Assembly: GCA_913775095.1 (NCBI GenBank) | Contig: CAJYIW010000019.1 | Location: forward strand, 866,243 to 930,242 | Direction of reading: 5' to 3' | Origin: an uncultured Siphonobacter sp. | GTDB lineage: Bacteria; Bacteroidota; Bacteroidia; Cytophagales; Spirosomataceae | Length of the DNA stretch: 64,000 bases | Part shown: positions 1 to 7,838 of the stretch, in pieces | Layout: each line of letters begins with the position of its first letter | Position numbering within the stretch: position 1 is the first letter of the stretch | Made by a program: the position numbers and the translations under genes | The notes under the pieces: generated by a model | The model's input: the letters and a program-made list of their open reading frames with translations, nothing else | What the model was told of the DNA's origin: nothing | Database searches by the model: none

Positions 1-948
1 AACTTCATTAATTACATTCAAAAATTGCTTAGCCATGGATGGATGCAAAAACGCATCAGGCTCATCAAGAACTAGTAATTGTGGAAAATTGACACCGTTT
101 TGTGAATTGTATAGTGTTATTACTAATGACAATATAGTCTTTTCACCAGATGAAAGTTGATTTACATTAACTCTATTACTATTGTCTCTATCTATTAAAG
201 TAGCTTGAGGAAGTTCATATTCATGTTGACTTTTAATATATTCAATATTGTATTTGAAATTAGCATTTTCTAAAATCTTGTTAAAAATCAGCCAAGGGGC
301 TTCTATATTTTCGACTAAATGAGGATAATTGGTTTGTTTCAAAGAATATTGATGAAAAATCAAATCAATATAATTTGAGAATAATCCTGCATGTATATAA
401 GAAAAAATAATAAAATCAGAAAATGTAATATCTGATGGCCTCTTTTTAGAACTCCTACACAAATGCGATACTTTATGAAATTCGTAAGCTTCAATTCTAC
501 GATCCATTCCAAAAATAATTGAACCATTAGAATTCATTAATGACGATAAACTGTGAATTAAAGTATTTATTTTTTTGTTAGTTTCATCTACAAAATCATT
601 ATTAACTTCAAAATTATGATCATTTATCACAGTACCTAATGCAACAATTATTGGATGCAAGGACCTCCAATCTTCTAATATTTTAGTCATTAAAAACTGA
701 GCCTGACTACTTTCTGACATATATAATCCAGGCTCAGAAAAAATAATACTAGCGATATTAGTATCATCATCAAAAAGTATTTCTCTTTTGCTTTCTTGAA
801 ATCCTATTGCTCTTAACAACTGTGTTTTACCAGATCCATTTTTTCCTGTCAATACAACAAAATCAGGTAATTGTATTAACGGAGAATCTTGTATTATTTT
901 TCCATTTGAATATAACTTTATTTTCATATTAATATTATTAATCTCCAT
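1..948 (-). CDS. AAA/ABC-type ATPase, partial (C-terminus beyond window)
   Basis: Reading leftward from ATG at 948 (or an in-frame ATG at 927) gives an open frame to the window edge, about 316 residues. It has a Walker A motif GKNGSGKT near residue 36, an ABC-like signature LSSGEK, and a Walker B LLVLDEPDAF followed by a histidine-containing LHPSMA. This order is that of the AAA_15/AAA_21 ATPases related to OLD-family and RecF/SMC-like proteins. The missing C-terminus decides whether it is an OLD nuclease, a Septu/Gabija-like subunit or a stand-alone ATPase. Base composition is far richer in A+T than the phage genes to the right. It lies beyond the repressor, at the outer end of the prophage, where defence or lysogenic-conversion cargo is common. 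The ATPase family is clear; the role is inference. Confidence 0.8.
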   Translation of the reverse strand, partial: MEINNINMKIKLYSNGKIIQDSPLIQLPDFVVLTGKNGSGKTQLLRAIGFQESKREILFDDDTNIASIIFSEPGLYMSESSQAQFLMTKILEDWRSLHPIIVALGTVINDHNFEVNNDFVDETNKKINTLIHSLSSLMNSNGSIIFGMDRRIEAYEFHKVSHLCRSSKKRPSDITFSDFIIFSYIHAGLFSNYIDLIFHQYSLKQTNYPHLVENIEAPWLIFNKILENANFKYNIEYIKSQHEYELPQATLIDRDNSNRVNVNQLSSGEKTILSLVITLYNSQNGVNFPQLLVLDEPDAFLHPSMAKQFLNVINEV

Positions 949-1062
949 TGACCCGCTCAACTCATCGCGATGCCAGTGTAAAGGTTATTTACTCGTACTT
1001 CTATAAATTCTGGGGATCAGTTAGGCTTCAAATAGCAATGACGGAGAAATTGATTGAGAAGG

Positions 1063-1428
1063 TCATTTATGTTTTTGCTCATCGATCATCTGTTGCTGTC
1101 TAACGATCTTATCGTTTTGCAACTGGATAACCTGCTCCTGAAGCATTATTACCTTTTTTTCAATCTCAGTAAGTTGTTTTTTAGGGACTAGCTCTTCAGT
1201 CTCTTGGCTTTTAAATACAGGACCATCTCCGCCAGCTCCCATAAGTAGCCATTCTGTATCAACATTATAGACTTTCACAATTTCAGCTGCTGCTTCTGCA
1301 GTAAGCTTTGCACTTCCCTGTTCGATTCGATAATAGGTTGCCTGAGGTATCCCAATTGACTTAGCGAAAGCTACAATTGATAAGTTAAGGTGTTCTCTCA
1401 ATGAAATAAGTCGCTGACTTTCAGTCAT
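1063..1428 (-). CDS. XRE-family phage repressor-like regulator
   Basis: An N-terminal helix-turn-helix of the XRE/Cro-CI type spans about residues 5-60 (LREHLNLSIVAFAKSIGIPQ, then ATYYRIEQGSAKLT), followed by a tryptophan-containing segment and a glutamine/lysine-rich C-terminal helix likely to dimerise. The frame stays open to 1479, but ATG at 1428 (MTESQRLISL) is preferred because it starts just before the HTH and leaves the palindromic TTATCAA/TTGATAA sites upstream. It is divergent from the rightward early genes at 1568, the usual arrangement of a lysogeny repressor. There is no LexA-type peptidase domain, so induction by autocleavage is not indicated. Confidence 0.8.
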   Translation of the reverse strand: MTESQRLISLREHLNLSIVAFAKSIGIPQATYYRIEQGSAKLTAEAAAEIVKVYNVDTEWLLMGAGGDGPVFKSQETEELVPKKQLTEIEKKVIMLQEQVIQLQNDKIVRQQQMIDEQKHK

Positions 1429-1437
1429 TTTATTAAT

Positions 1438-1487
1438 TTGATAAAATTTATTTATCAAATTGATTTGAATATTTATCAATTTGATAA
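1438..1487. promoter_or_regulatory. Probable repressor operator cluster
   Basis: Half-sites TTGATAA (1438-1444), TTATCAA (1452-1458), TTATCAA (1473-1479) and TTGATAA (1481-1487) lie just upstream of the repressor start. 1473-1487 is a perfect 7-1-7 palindrome (TTATCAA-T-TTGATAA) and 1452-1466 is a close second copy. Multiple palindromes between divergent repressor and early genes fit phage operators. Binding is inferred. Confidence 0.55.
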
Positions 1488-1491
1488 TACT

Positions 1492-1519
1492 TTAGCACTG
1501 TCAATTACTGCAGTGCTAA
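1492..1519. promoter_or_regulatory. Perfect 9-bp inverted repeat in the divergent early region
   Basis: TTAGCACTG (1492-1500) and CAGTGCTAA (1511-1519) are perfect reverse complements separated by 10 bases. The element differs in sequence from the TTATCAA sites beside it and lies between the repressor and the first early gene. It may bind a second regulator. It has no U-tract, so a terminator is unlikely. Confidence 0.45.
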
Positions 1520-1567
1520 TTTAAACACTGCTCTGACTTATTCATACACTTTTTCTTAAACGGCACA

Positions 1568-1774
1568 ATGAAGGCATCGAACGAGCTAAAAAGCAGTTTT
1601 AAGGAGATCAAGGAAAGCTTGGGAAGTGATTGGAAGAAGAAGATACTATCGACTTATCCCATGATGACCCCATTAGAAGCAAGCAGCGTAATTGATCGAA
1701 TTAACAGAATGGCTTTGGGCAGAGTCGCTCCTACTCCGAGTGAGCTGGAAAAATTCAAATCAATCTCTCCATGA
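1568..1774 (+). CDS. Small phage early protein, unknown function
   Basis: This 68-residue protein is the first rightward gene after the repressor-operator region. It is charged at the start (KASNELKSSFKEIKESLGSDWKKKI) and predicted helical, with no cysteines, signal peptide or membrane segment. Its stop overlaps the start of the next small gene as ATGA, so the two are probably translationally coupled. The position is where anti-repressors, Cro-like proteins or replication accessory factors often sit, but no motif assigns it. Confidence 0.6.
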   Translation: MKASNELKSSFKEIKESLGSDWKKKILSTYPMMTPLEASSVIDRINRMALGRVAPTPSELEKFKSISP

Positions 1775-1878
1775 GCAACTTCATCACCATCATGAGCGTG
1801 TTCTGTCTCGCTCTGGCCATTGCCCTCCCTTTTATCATTAGGCCGGGTGACAAAGACAACTATCGTAAACCACTTTAA
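1771..1878 (+). CDS. 35-residue single-pass membrane protein
   Basis: ATG at 1771 overlaps the upstream TGA stop (ATGA) and opens a 35-codon frame ending in TAA at 1878. Residues 2-23 (FITIMSVFCLALAIALPFII) form one strong membrane segment, followed by a charged tail RPGDKDNYRKPL. The overlap and the clear membrane-then-basic layout support a real gene despite its size. The function is unknown; small early membrane proteins of phages can act in superinfection exclusion. Confidence 0.5.
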   Translation: MSNFITIMSVFCLALAIALPFIIRPGDKDNYRKPL

Positions 1879-1889
1879 TTATTCGCATC

Positions 1890-2255
1890 ATGGAAAACAC
1901 TCTAACACCCGAAGTAGAAGCTCTGGCAAAAAAGGAACTTGCAGAGCAAATTGAATCCGCTACAAATGCTCTGGATGCTCTGATTCGTAAAGGCATTAGT
2001 ATGGGTCTGCAAACGAAAATATCCGTTCTCGATATGGGCTATCGAGAAAAAATGGTAGCCGAAGTCTTCGAAGTTAAGCGGCTGACGCATTGGGCTTACA
2101 ATTACTCCGATTATCGAAACCTGTTGCTGACTAATGTAGATAATACGGCAGGCCCAGAAGGAGAAGAGCAAATCGAGCCGGAACCTGTGGACTTTAGAAC
2201 AGATCACATTCACGAAAGGAACCGGCTCGATGAAAAGTCAAAGACTTTTAAATAG
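1890..2255 (+). CDS. Phage early hypothetical protein (121 aa)
   Basis: The protein is acidic and mostly helical. The N-terminal 35 residues (EVEALAKKELAEQIESATNA) could form a coiled coil; the C-terminal 35 residues are rich in E, P and D and look disordered. No known domain is recognised. It follows the small membrane gene by 11 bases in the same direction. Its last 18 bases overlap the end of the leftward gene at 2238-2696. Confidence 0.6.
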   Translation: MENTLTPEVEALAKKELAEQIESATNALDALIRKGISMGLQTKISVLDMGYREKMVAEVFEVKRLTHWAYNYSDYRNLLLTNVDNTAGPEGEEQIEPEPVDFRTDHIHERNRLDEKSKTFK

Positions 2256-2696
2256 GGCTAAAACTGCATCACTTCGGATAATATTCCACTCAACCAAATT
2301 CCAGTTCTTGAGGGTATCAAGTTCATATCTACAAGGAGGATACGCCCACTCTAATTTTTTGGTGATGACAGGTTTACGTTGGCCTTTGGCTCTTTTTGCT
2401 GGTTCTGGATTGACGAAGCCTATTATTTCAATATCGTCCACGGCACTCGAAAAAACTTCTAACTCAATTCCTCGATAAACCGCAGCCTGATACTCTGCAC
2501 TACCCTTGGGAAACCGTTTCATGATTTTAAAATCATCTTCGGTCCAAGCGTCAAACTTAGCAACTTGAGGACTAGACTTTTTGAGATTCAGACCAACAAA
2601 GTTTCCATACCAATCATGATCCTGTCTGCTAATTCTTAGTCTGATCTCTGGGACTCTTTTATCCATCGCAATGTCCGTGAATAGAGCTTCTTTCAT
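2238..2696 (-). CDS. Leftward hypothetical protein in the early region (152 aa)
   Basis: The product has balanced, globular composition with conserved-looking aromatic clusters (ISRQDHDWYGNFVGLNLKK; FDAWTEDDFKIMKRFPKG). It is oriented against the surrounding early genes, ends inside the last codons of the 121-aa gene, and starts 57 bases from the divergent gene at 2754. This suggests a separately expressed gene, perhaps active in the lysogen. No family recognised. It is preferred to the rightward frame at 2230-2478, which is low-complexity and lacks plausible protein character. Confidence 0.55.
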   Translation of the reverse strand: MKEALFTDIAMDKRVPEIRLRISRQDHDWYGNFVGLNLKKSSPQVAKFDAWTEDDFKIMKRFPKGSAEYQAAVYRGIELEVFSSAVDDIEIIGFVNPEPAKRAKGQRKPVITKKLEWAYPPCRYELDTLKNWNLVEWNIIRSDAVLALFKSL

Positions 2697-2753
2697 TATC
2701 GATTCATTAGTGTGAGAACCTCAAAGTAAACACATCCTAAAATAATATAACAC

Positions 2754-3131
2754 ATGAAGCTTTATGAAACCGCTGATGCCCTCCATGGCATCGGGAGTGA
2801 CCCGTCTGCTCTTTCCGTAAAAAAGTCACCTGCTCAGCTCCGGCTTGCGGCAATGGTGGCAGCACATCCTTCTACTACATACCTGGCTTCCTGCTGGCGA
2901 TGTCTATTCACATTCGTGAAGGGGGATTACCAGTCTGAATCGGACCTGATGAAGGGTTTTGAAGTATCGTTTGTCCTGGCTTTTAGCTTTCTGCTCGGAG
3001 CCGCAATGATCTGCATGGCAGTGTATTACCTGAGTGGGCCTTGTCTGATTGCTGGCGGTATTTGTCTGACCACTGCTCTTCTGACCACACTCATTCTCTG
3101 GTACGCATCAGTCATCGGAACTGAAAAGTAA
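2754..3131 (+). CDS. Two-pass membrane protein, phage early region
   Basis: The N-terminal 65 residues are soluble. They are followed by two adjacent hydrophobic segments, roughly residues 70-95 (VSFVLAFSFLLGAAMICMAV) and 98-122 (CLIAGGICLTTALLTTLILW), with a short hairpin between them. This gives an inner-membrane hairpin with both ends on the same side. No enzymatic motif is visible. It begins the second part of the early operon, divergent from the 152-aa gene. Confidence 0.6.
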   Translation: MKLYETADALHGIGSDPSALSVKKSPAQLRLAAMVAAHPSTTYLASCWRCLFTFVKGDYQSESDLMKGFEVSFVLAFSFLLGAAMICMAVYYLSGPCLIAGGICLTTALLTTLILWYASVIGTEK

Positions 3132-3159
3132 CTATCCCAACAAACCTTTTTCGCCACCT

Positions 3160-3387
3160 ATGTACTCCTTTCTAACGCTTCTCGACCGCTTCACTAAAAA
3201 ACAAACGCTGGTAACGCCTGAAGCTGAAAATCAGATCACGTATAACAAGATCTGTGTAGCTCAGCGAGTGGTACATTCTCACGTTTTGGAAAATCCGGAG
3301 GATACCCAAATAGGCAATGAAATAGCAGACCAGTTGAGTAACGAATTCGATGCATTGATTAACCGCTCACGAGCACCTAAAGCCTAA
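3160..3387 (+). CDS. Small phage early hypothetical protein (75 aa)
   Basis: The 75-residue protein is predicted helical, without membrane segments or metal-binding clusters. It sits 28 bases after the membrane gene and 5 bases before the 137-aa gene, so it is co-transcribed with both. No homologous family is recognised. Compact spacing and compatible base composition are the main reasons for calling it real. Confidence 0.55.
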   Translation: MYSFLTLLDRFTKKQTLVTPEAENQITYNKICVAQRVVHSHVLENPEDTQIGNEIADQLSNEFDALINRSRAPKA

Positions 3388-3392
3388 ATACC

Positions 3393-3806
3393 ATGTCCAA
3401 TTTGACCGCCCTTCAGTTTGATGATTCCAAGCATCTTGCCGTGAAAATGTGTGAATGCGAACGAGAACTCATTTTCGATACCCTTCTAATGACTATGAAC
3501 GAGCCCGACATTGCTCCCCAAGTCATTGCCGATGCTACCGCCGCCCAAAGTATCATTCATAATACGCTGGAGGCAACCATCAATAAAATGCCTTTCCCCC
3601 TGCCCTGCTTTAAAGTTCTGTTCATTGTATCGGAGCGTCAAGTTTGTGCCTTACGAACGCTGCTGGTAGCCCATCAAGTCATTATATCAGAAGCCATTCA
3701 GGGAGGTTTGCTTACGGAAGAAGGGATAAAAGAATTTGTCGATAAGGCTGAAAAAGCCCGAAAACTGGCTCAAGCCCTGGTGCAGCCGGTGTCCTCAAAT
3801 TCCTGA
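3393..3806 (+). CDS. Phage early hypothetical protein upstream of primase
   Basis: This 137-residue, mainly helical protein has a cysteine pair near the start (KMCECERE). It lies directly before the primase-helicase in the same operon, so a part in phage DNA replication is possible, but no sequence motif demonstrates one. The reading frame of the next gene extends back into this one only through an unused upstream start. Confidence 0.6.
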   Translation: MSNLTALQFDDSKHLAVKMCECERELIFDTLLMTMNEPDIAPQVIADATAAQSIIHNTLEATINKMPFPLPCFKVLFIVSERQVCALRTLLVAHQVIISEAIQGGLLTEEGIKEFVDKAEKARKLAQALVQPVSSNS

Positions 3807-3834
3807 TTGTATTATCCCTAGTTCGCCCCTTCTT

Positions 3835-6800
3835 ATGGCACAAATAGAATTTTCTGAAGTAATGGCCCAGGATGGAGGTTTAGCCTTCATCCTGGATAGA
3901 CTGCCCCAGGCTCGCGGCACTGAATCAGCAAAAGGGACAGGTAAAAAATTTAAATTCCGGGAAGGCGAAAAAACCGCTTCGGCTTCGCTGAAGCTGGTAA
4001 CCGAAAAGGGCTACTGGATCGTCACGGATTTTGGTGGCGATTCCAAAGGAATGCACGCGGTGGCTTTAACCATGGAGCTGGATCGGTGTGATTTCGTCAC
4101 GGCTTTGCATACGGTATCTGCTTTTTATAATGTATCAGCGGCGAGTGCAACGTCTGGGCCCAGAGCTGAATACAATGAGCGGCCCGCCAGCAAAGAAGAG
4201 CAGGACGGAACCTGGAAAGTGATTCCGAAGGAGCTAACCGAAGAAGCCCTGAAAACGGTATTCGTTACGTCAGCCTGGCAATCGCTGGCCTCGAAGACGG
4301 AAACCCGAATGAAGAAGGCTATCGAAATCTGCTCCCGCTATCACCTGAAGCTGGTGGACACCTACTGGGTGATCAAGGAAGGAAAGTACAAGGAATGGAA
4401 GTCTACCGACGAGTTTCCCATCTTTTTCTTTGATGAAGGCGACTGGGGGAAGATCTATCAACCCAAAGCCGAAAAGAAATGGAGATTCCGGTATCTGGGC
4501 AAAAAGCCGGCCCGCTTCATTCACGGGCTGGAGGCAGCTCAGGCCTTCTGCGTAGGAAAGGATCTCACCGACAAAAAGAATCAGCTCAATGAAAAACTGG
4601 CCTCTGGTACTGTTACCCAGGCTGAGCACAAATCATTGATGGTAGAAATCATGGATGATGAATCCGCGAAGAAACTGCCGGAGCTGATCATGTGCAGCGG
4701 TGGATCGGATGCCTTGAATACGGCGGCCATGGGCTACTGGGTGCTTTGGAGAAACTCCGAGACTGAAGAGCTGAATTACCCGGAGCATAAGAAGATCATG
4801 GAGGTTTGTAATACCCTTTATAACCTTCCGGATATCGATGAAACGGGTAAGCTGGCCGGTCATAAACTGGCCCTTCAGTTTCTGGATATGAAAACGATCT
4901 GGCTCCCTGAGCGTATGCTCGATCAGCGGGACTCTGAAGGAAAACCCCGCCACAAAGACCTCCGGGATTTTCTCAGACTGCACTCCCAGGAAGAACCTGG
5001 CCGCACGCACAACAAGTACGATTTCGATCAGCTGGTAAAAACGGCCCTTCCCTATCAATTCTGGGATGAGCACCAGGAGACGGATTCAGACGGAAACCCC
5101 AAGTTCAAGTTTGGCCGTCCGATCATGAAGTACGCGGTGAATAACCTTCGTCTGTACAACTTCCTGCATCGGTGCGGGTTTGGAAGGCTCGAAGACAAAG
5201 CGGAAAAGACGAAATACACATACATCCGGGTGGATAAGAATATCGTCAAATCGATCGAACCATCGGCCATTAAGGATTTTGTCAACGAGTTTTTAGAAAG
5301 CCGGGCGGCAGTAGAAGATCTCCGAAACACCTTCTACCGATCCCCCCACTTATCGGAAGGCTCTTTTTCAAACCTGCCCCTTTTGAAGCTGGAATTCAAG
5401 GGTCACGCTGCTGACCGGCAATACCTGTTTTTTGAGAACGCGACCTGGAAAATCACCGCGGATAAAATCGAGGAAGTAAAGCAGGAAACCTCCGGGAAGA
5501 ATGTCTGGGAATCGAAGGTTTTACAGATACCTGGTACGCCAAAAATCCGCATCGACGAACCTTATTTCAAGATCGTTAAGAAGGAAGACGGCTGGGATAT
5601 TGATATTCTTAACAAGAATATCCCATTCCTGAACTTCCTGATCCAGACCTCCCGCGTACACTGGAGAGAAGAACTGGAGTATCGCCTGGACTTCTTCAAT
5701 AGCTTCGACAACGACCGCAAACGGCAGGATTACGCCGAGAGGCATGAGCTGAGCGTCGATATGCTGAAGCTGATGAACAGCTATCAAAAAGCAGAAAACC
5801 AGTCGGAATATAAGAAGCAGCACCTATTCAGTATCGACGGGCCGCTCTTGAAAACTTCCGAAATCCGGGAGCAGAAGCTTTTCCTGATCAACCGCCTGTT
5901 TTGCATTGGGTACATCCTGCACCGTCACAAATTCAAATCCAAGCCCTGGGCCGTATTCGCCATGGATAACCGGCTCTCAGAAGACGGCGTGGCCAACGGT
6001 GGAGCTGGTAAGTCGATCGTAACGGATGCCCTCCAGCTGGTGCTGGCCAATAAGATCGCCAAGGAACGTCACATTGAAATGATCAAAGGCCGGTCGGACA
6101 CCATCAATACCTATGACTTCGTGTTTGAGGGCATTACTACCAAAACGGATATGGTCCTGATCGATGATGTTTCCCCATCGATGGATTTCAAAGTGTTCTA
6201 CGAGCCACTGACCTCTGACTGGAAGATTAACCGCCGGAACCGGGGCTATGAAACGCTGATGTATAGCGACTCTCCCAAGGTCTGGTTCAATAGCAACTAC
6301 GGGGACAAATTCACGGAAGGATCTGACACCCGGAGGAAACTGGTTACCGCTTACTCGGACTATTACCACGATAACCCGCACGGCTTTTACCGGGAGCGTC
6401 GAACGCCGGAGAATGACTTTAAAAAACAGCTTTTCGAGGATTGGAATCAGGAAGAATGGATGACTTTCTACAACCTGGCCGCTCAGTGCGTGCAGTTCTT
6501 TTTGACCACCGGCGATCAGAAAATCGAGCCACCGACCAGCAACATCACCAAGCGAAATCTGCTGACGGAAATGGGCGAAAACTTCTTAGCCTGGGCGGAT
6601 GTGTTCTTCGATGAAAAAGAAGGCAAAGTGAACCAACTGGTGATCAAAGATGAAGCCCGAGAAGACTTCCAGAAGAGTAGTAATTTCAATAAAATGACCT
6701 CTCAGGCCTTTATGAACCGATTGAAAGCCTGGGCTGCTTATCGAGGCCATACGCTTAATCCAGAGGAATTAAAGAATAAAGATGGCCGTATCGTTCGCAA

Positions 6801-6876
6801 GCCTCTGAATTACGAGATCGTCAAAGAAATGATCTACGTGCAGACTGCTGGGGTGGCTGTTAATGTAAGTGCTTAA
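3835..6876 (+). CDS. Phage primase-helicase fusion (TOPRIM-like plus SF3/D5-like ATPase)
   Basis: ATG at 3835 gives 1013 residues; the frame also extends to 3736, but those codons overlap the previous gene. The first 100 residues resemble DnaG-type primase N-termini (WIVTDFGGDS with following helix) but lack zinc-binding cysteines. A TOPRIM-like segment follows: IMCSGGSDALN near residue 285 and LPDIDETG near residue 332. The C-terminal third carries Walker A GGAGKS (about 722-727) and Walker B MVLIDDV (about 773-779), followed by an SF3/D5-like region with WFNSNYG. The protein probably primes and unwinds phage DNA. The Glu usual in the first TOPRIM motif is replaced by Ser. Confidence 0.8.
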   Translation: MAQIEFSEVMAQDGGLAFILDRLPQARGTESAKGTGKKFKFREGEKTASASLKLVTEKGYWIVTDFGGDSKGMHAVALTMELDRCDFVTALHTVSAFYNVSAASATSGPRAEYNERPASKEEQDGTWKVIPKELTEEALKTVFVTSAWQSLASKTETRMKKAIEICSRYHLKLVDTYWVIKEGKYKEWKSTDEFPIFFFDEGDWGKIYQPKAEKKWRFRYLGKKPARFIHGLEAAQAFCVGKDLTDKKNQLNEKLASGTVTQAEHKSLMVEIMDDESAKKLPELIMCSGGSDALNTAAMGYWVLWRNSETEELNYPEHKKIMEVCNTLYNLPDIDETGKLAGHKLALQFLDMKTIWLPERMLDQRDSEGKPRHKDLRDFLRLHSQEEPGRTHNKYDFDQLVKTALPYQFWDEHQETDSDGNPKFKFGRPIMKYAVNNLRLYNFLHRCGFGRLEDKAEKTKYTYIRVDKNIVKSIEPSAIKDFVNEFLESRAAVEDLRNTFYRSPHLSEGSFSNLPLLKLEFKGHAADRQYLFFENATWKITADKIEEVKQETSGKNVWESKVLQIPGTPKIRIDEPYFKIVKKEDGWDIDILNKNIPFLNFLIQTSRVHWREELEYRLDFFNSFDNDRKRQDYAERHELSVDMLKLMNSYQKAENQSEYKKQHLFSIDGPLLKTSEIREQKLFLINRLFCIGYILHRHKFKSKPWAVFAMDNRLSEDGVANGGAGKSIVTDALQLVLANKIAKERHIEMIKGRSDTINTYDFVFEGITTKTDMVLIDDVSPSMDFKVFYEPLTSDWKINRRNRGYETLMYSDSPKVWFNSNYGDKFTEGSDTRRKLVTAYSDYYHDNPHGFYRERRTPENDFKKQLFEDWNQEEWMTFYNLAAQCVQFFLTTGDQKIEPPTSNITKRNLLTEMGENFLAWADVFFDEKEGKVNQLVIKDEAREDFQKSSNFNKMTSQAFMNRLKAWAAYRGHTLNPEELKNKDGRIVRKPLNYEIVKEMIYVQTAGVAVNVSA

Positions 6877-6890
6877 TCGTTCAATCAAAT

Positions 6891-6920
6891 AGCCCGGTCT
6901 GTCCGGTCGGGCTTATTCTT
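6891..6920 (+). terminator. Rho-independent terminator after primase-helicase
   Basis: AGCCCG (6891-6896) pairs with CGGGCT (6908-6913) and is followed by a T-rich stretch. It lies 14 bases after the primase-helicase stop. Confidence 0.65.
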
Positions 6921-6938
6921 CCTTATCAATTCAATTTC

Positions 6939-7052
6939 ATGGAGTTCCTTATCCTCATACTCAGCGGAGTATGGTCAGCTATTCGCTTGTTTTTAAAATA
7001 CTTTTTCAAATCACTTTCGGAAGAAATCCGACGGTCAAACCACTTGAATTAA
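6939..7052 (+). CDS. 37-residue amphipathic/membrane peptide
   Basis: ATG at 6939 opens 37 codons ending in TAA at 7052. The product has a hydrophobic N-terminal helix (FLILILSGVWSAIRLFLKYF) and a basic, charged tail. It fills the gap between the terminator and the next gene, which begins 12 bases later. Function unknown; the size and single membrane helix make the call tentative. Confidence 0.4.
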   Translation: MEFLILILSGVWSAIRLFLKYFFKSLSEEIRRSNHLN

Positions 7053-7064
7053 ACCTTTCATATC

Positions 7065-7427
7065 ATGCCTTTTTTAATCCACATTGAATACACTTCCGCA
7101 ACGAAAAATAACCTTCAGCGGACGGCTCTGGAGTGCTACAAAAGCTTTGAGGGTTTTACCTGCAAAGACAAGCACTCCTTCTTTCAACTCATGAACCTGG
7201 TCAATTGCCGCTTTGCTGCTGAGTTTCCTAAATGCAGTCCACTGGAGCTGAAACCGCAGGATCACGGAAAGTACAGCACCTCTCCTACTAATCCGTATTT
7301 CACTGTCAAGCCGGCCAAGAGTAACGAAAGTATTGTCGTCTTCAGACTCATACCCGTGAAGGGAGAAATAGAGCGGGCGGAAATACCTGGCTTTCCGGGG
7401 GACGGGGAAAACGATCCGGCTGAATAA
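7065..7427 (+). CDS. Phage hypothetical protein (120 aa)
   Basis: A small soluble protein with a plausible alpha/beta pattern at the start (PFLIHIEYTSATKN) and two cysteines near residues 25 and 33. The C-terminus is proline- and glycine-rich and acidic, probably disordered. It lies between two terminators, together with the 80-aa gene, so the two form a short transcription unit. No family recognised. Confidence 0.55.
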   Translation: MPFLIHIEYTSATKNNLQRTALECYKSFEGFTCKDKHSFFQLMNLVNCRFAAEFPKCSPLELKPQDHGKYSTSPTNPYFTVKPAKSNESIVVFRLIPVKGEIERAEIPGFPGDGENDPAE

Positions 7428-7467
7428 ATAACTAAAAACTTAGTTTCATATATCGCTGATTATCAGC

Positions 7468-7710
7468 ATGGCAAAAGCAAGATATCCTCGAAACTTTCCC
7501 CTAAGAAGCTGGTGGAAGGATTTAAGTACCGGAAAGATCTACTACATCGTCGGCATTGGCTTTGATAAAGAAGGAAATCCTGACATCAGGGAGCTTCAGG
7601 AAGTCGGTGTAATGTACGATCCATTTAAGCCGCATCTACGCCCTATGAAAGAGCTGTGTGAATTGTGGGAGGCTGGCCAGGTGATCGAGTATCTGATAAA
7701 CCCTTTATGA
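7468..7710 (+). CDS. Phage hypothetical protein (80 aa)
   Basis: The compact protein contains WWKDLSTGKIYYIVGIGFDK, which reads like a small beta-barrel fold. No catalytic motif or membrane segment is seen. It is the last gene before a strong terminator at 7744 and the non-coding repeat region, so it closes the early transcription unit. Confidence 0.55.
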   Translation: MAKARYPRNFPLRSWWKDLSTGKIYYIVGIGFDKEGNPDIRELQEVGVMYDPFKPHLRPMKELCELWEAGQVIEYLINPL

Positions 7711-7743
7711 AATTCCGCTTACATCTTTACAGAATACAAAACT

Positions 7744-7768
7744 AAGCCCGGTCATTCCGGGCTTTTTT
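7744..7768 (+). terminator. Rho-independent terminator closing the early operon
   Basis: AAGCCCGG and CCGGGCTT form an 8-bp stem with a TCATT loop, followed by six T. It separates the early genes from the repeat-rich block and the late genes. Confidence 0.85.
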
Positions 7769-7838
7769 CATGCCTTTGCCCAGTCCGCCGACCTCCCTTG
7801 ACCCTCTCCCAAAAATTTCTCGGAAATTTTTGTAATTC

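Noticed and set aside
2230..2478. Rightward frame opposite the 152-aa leftward gene
   Set aside because: It lacks protein-like composition; the opposite strand gives a coherent protein of greater length.
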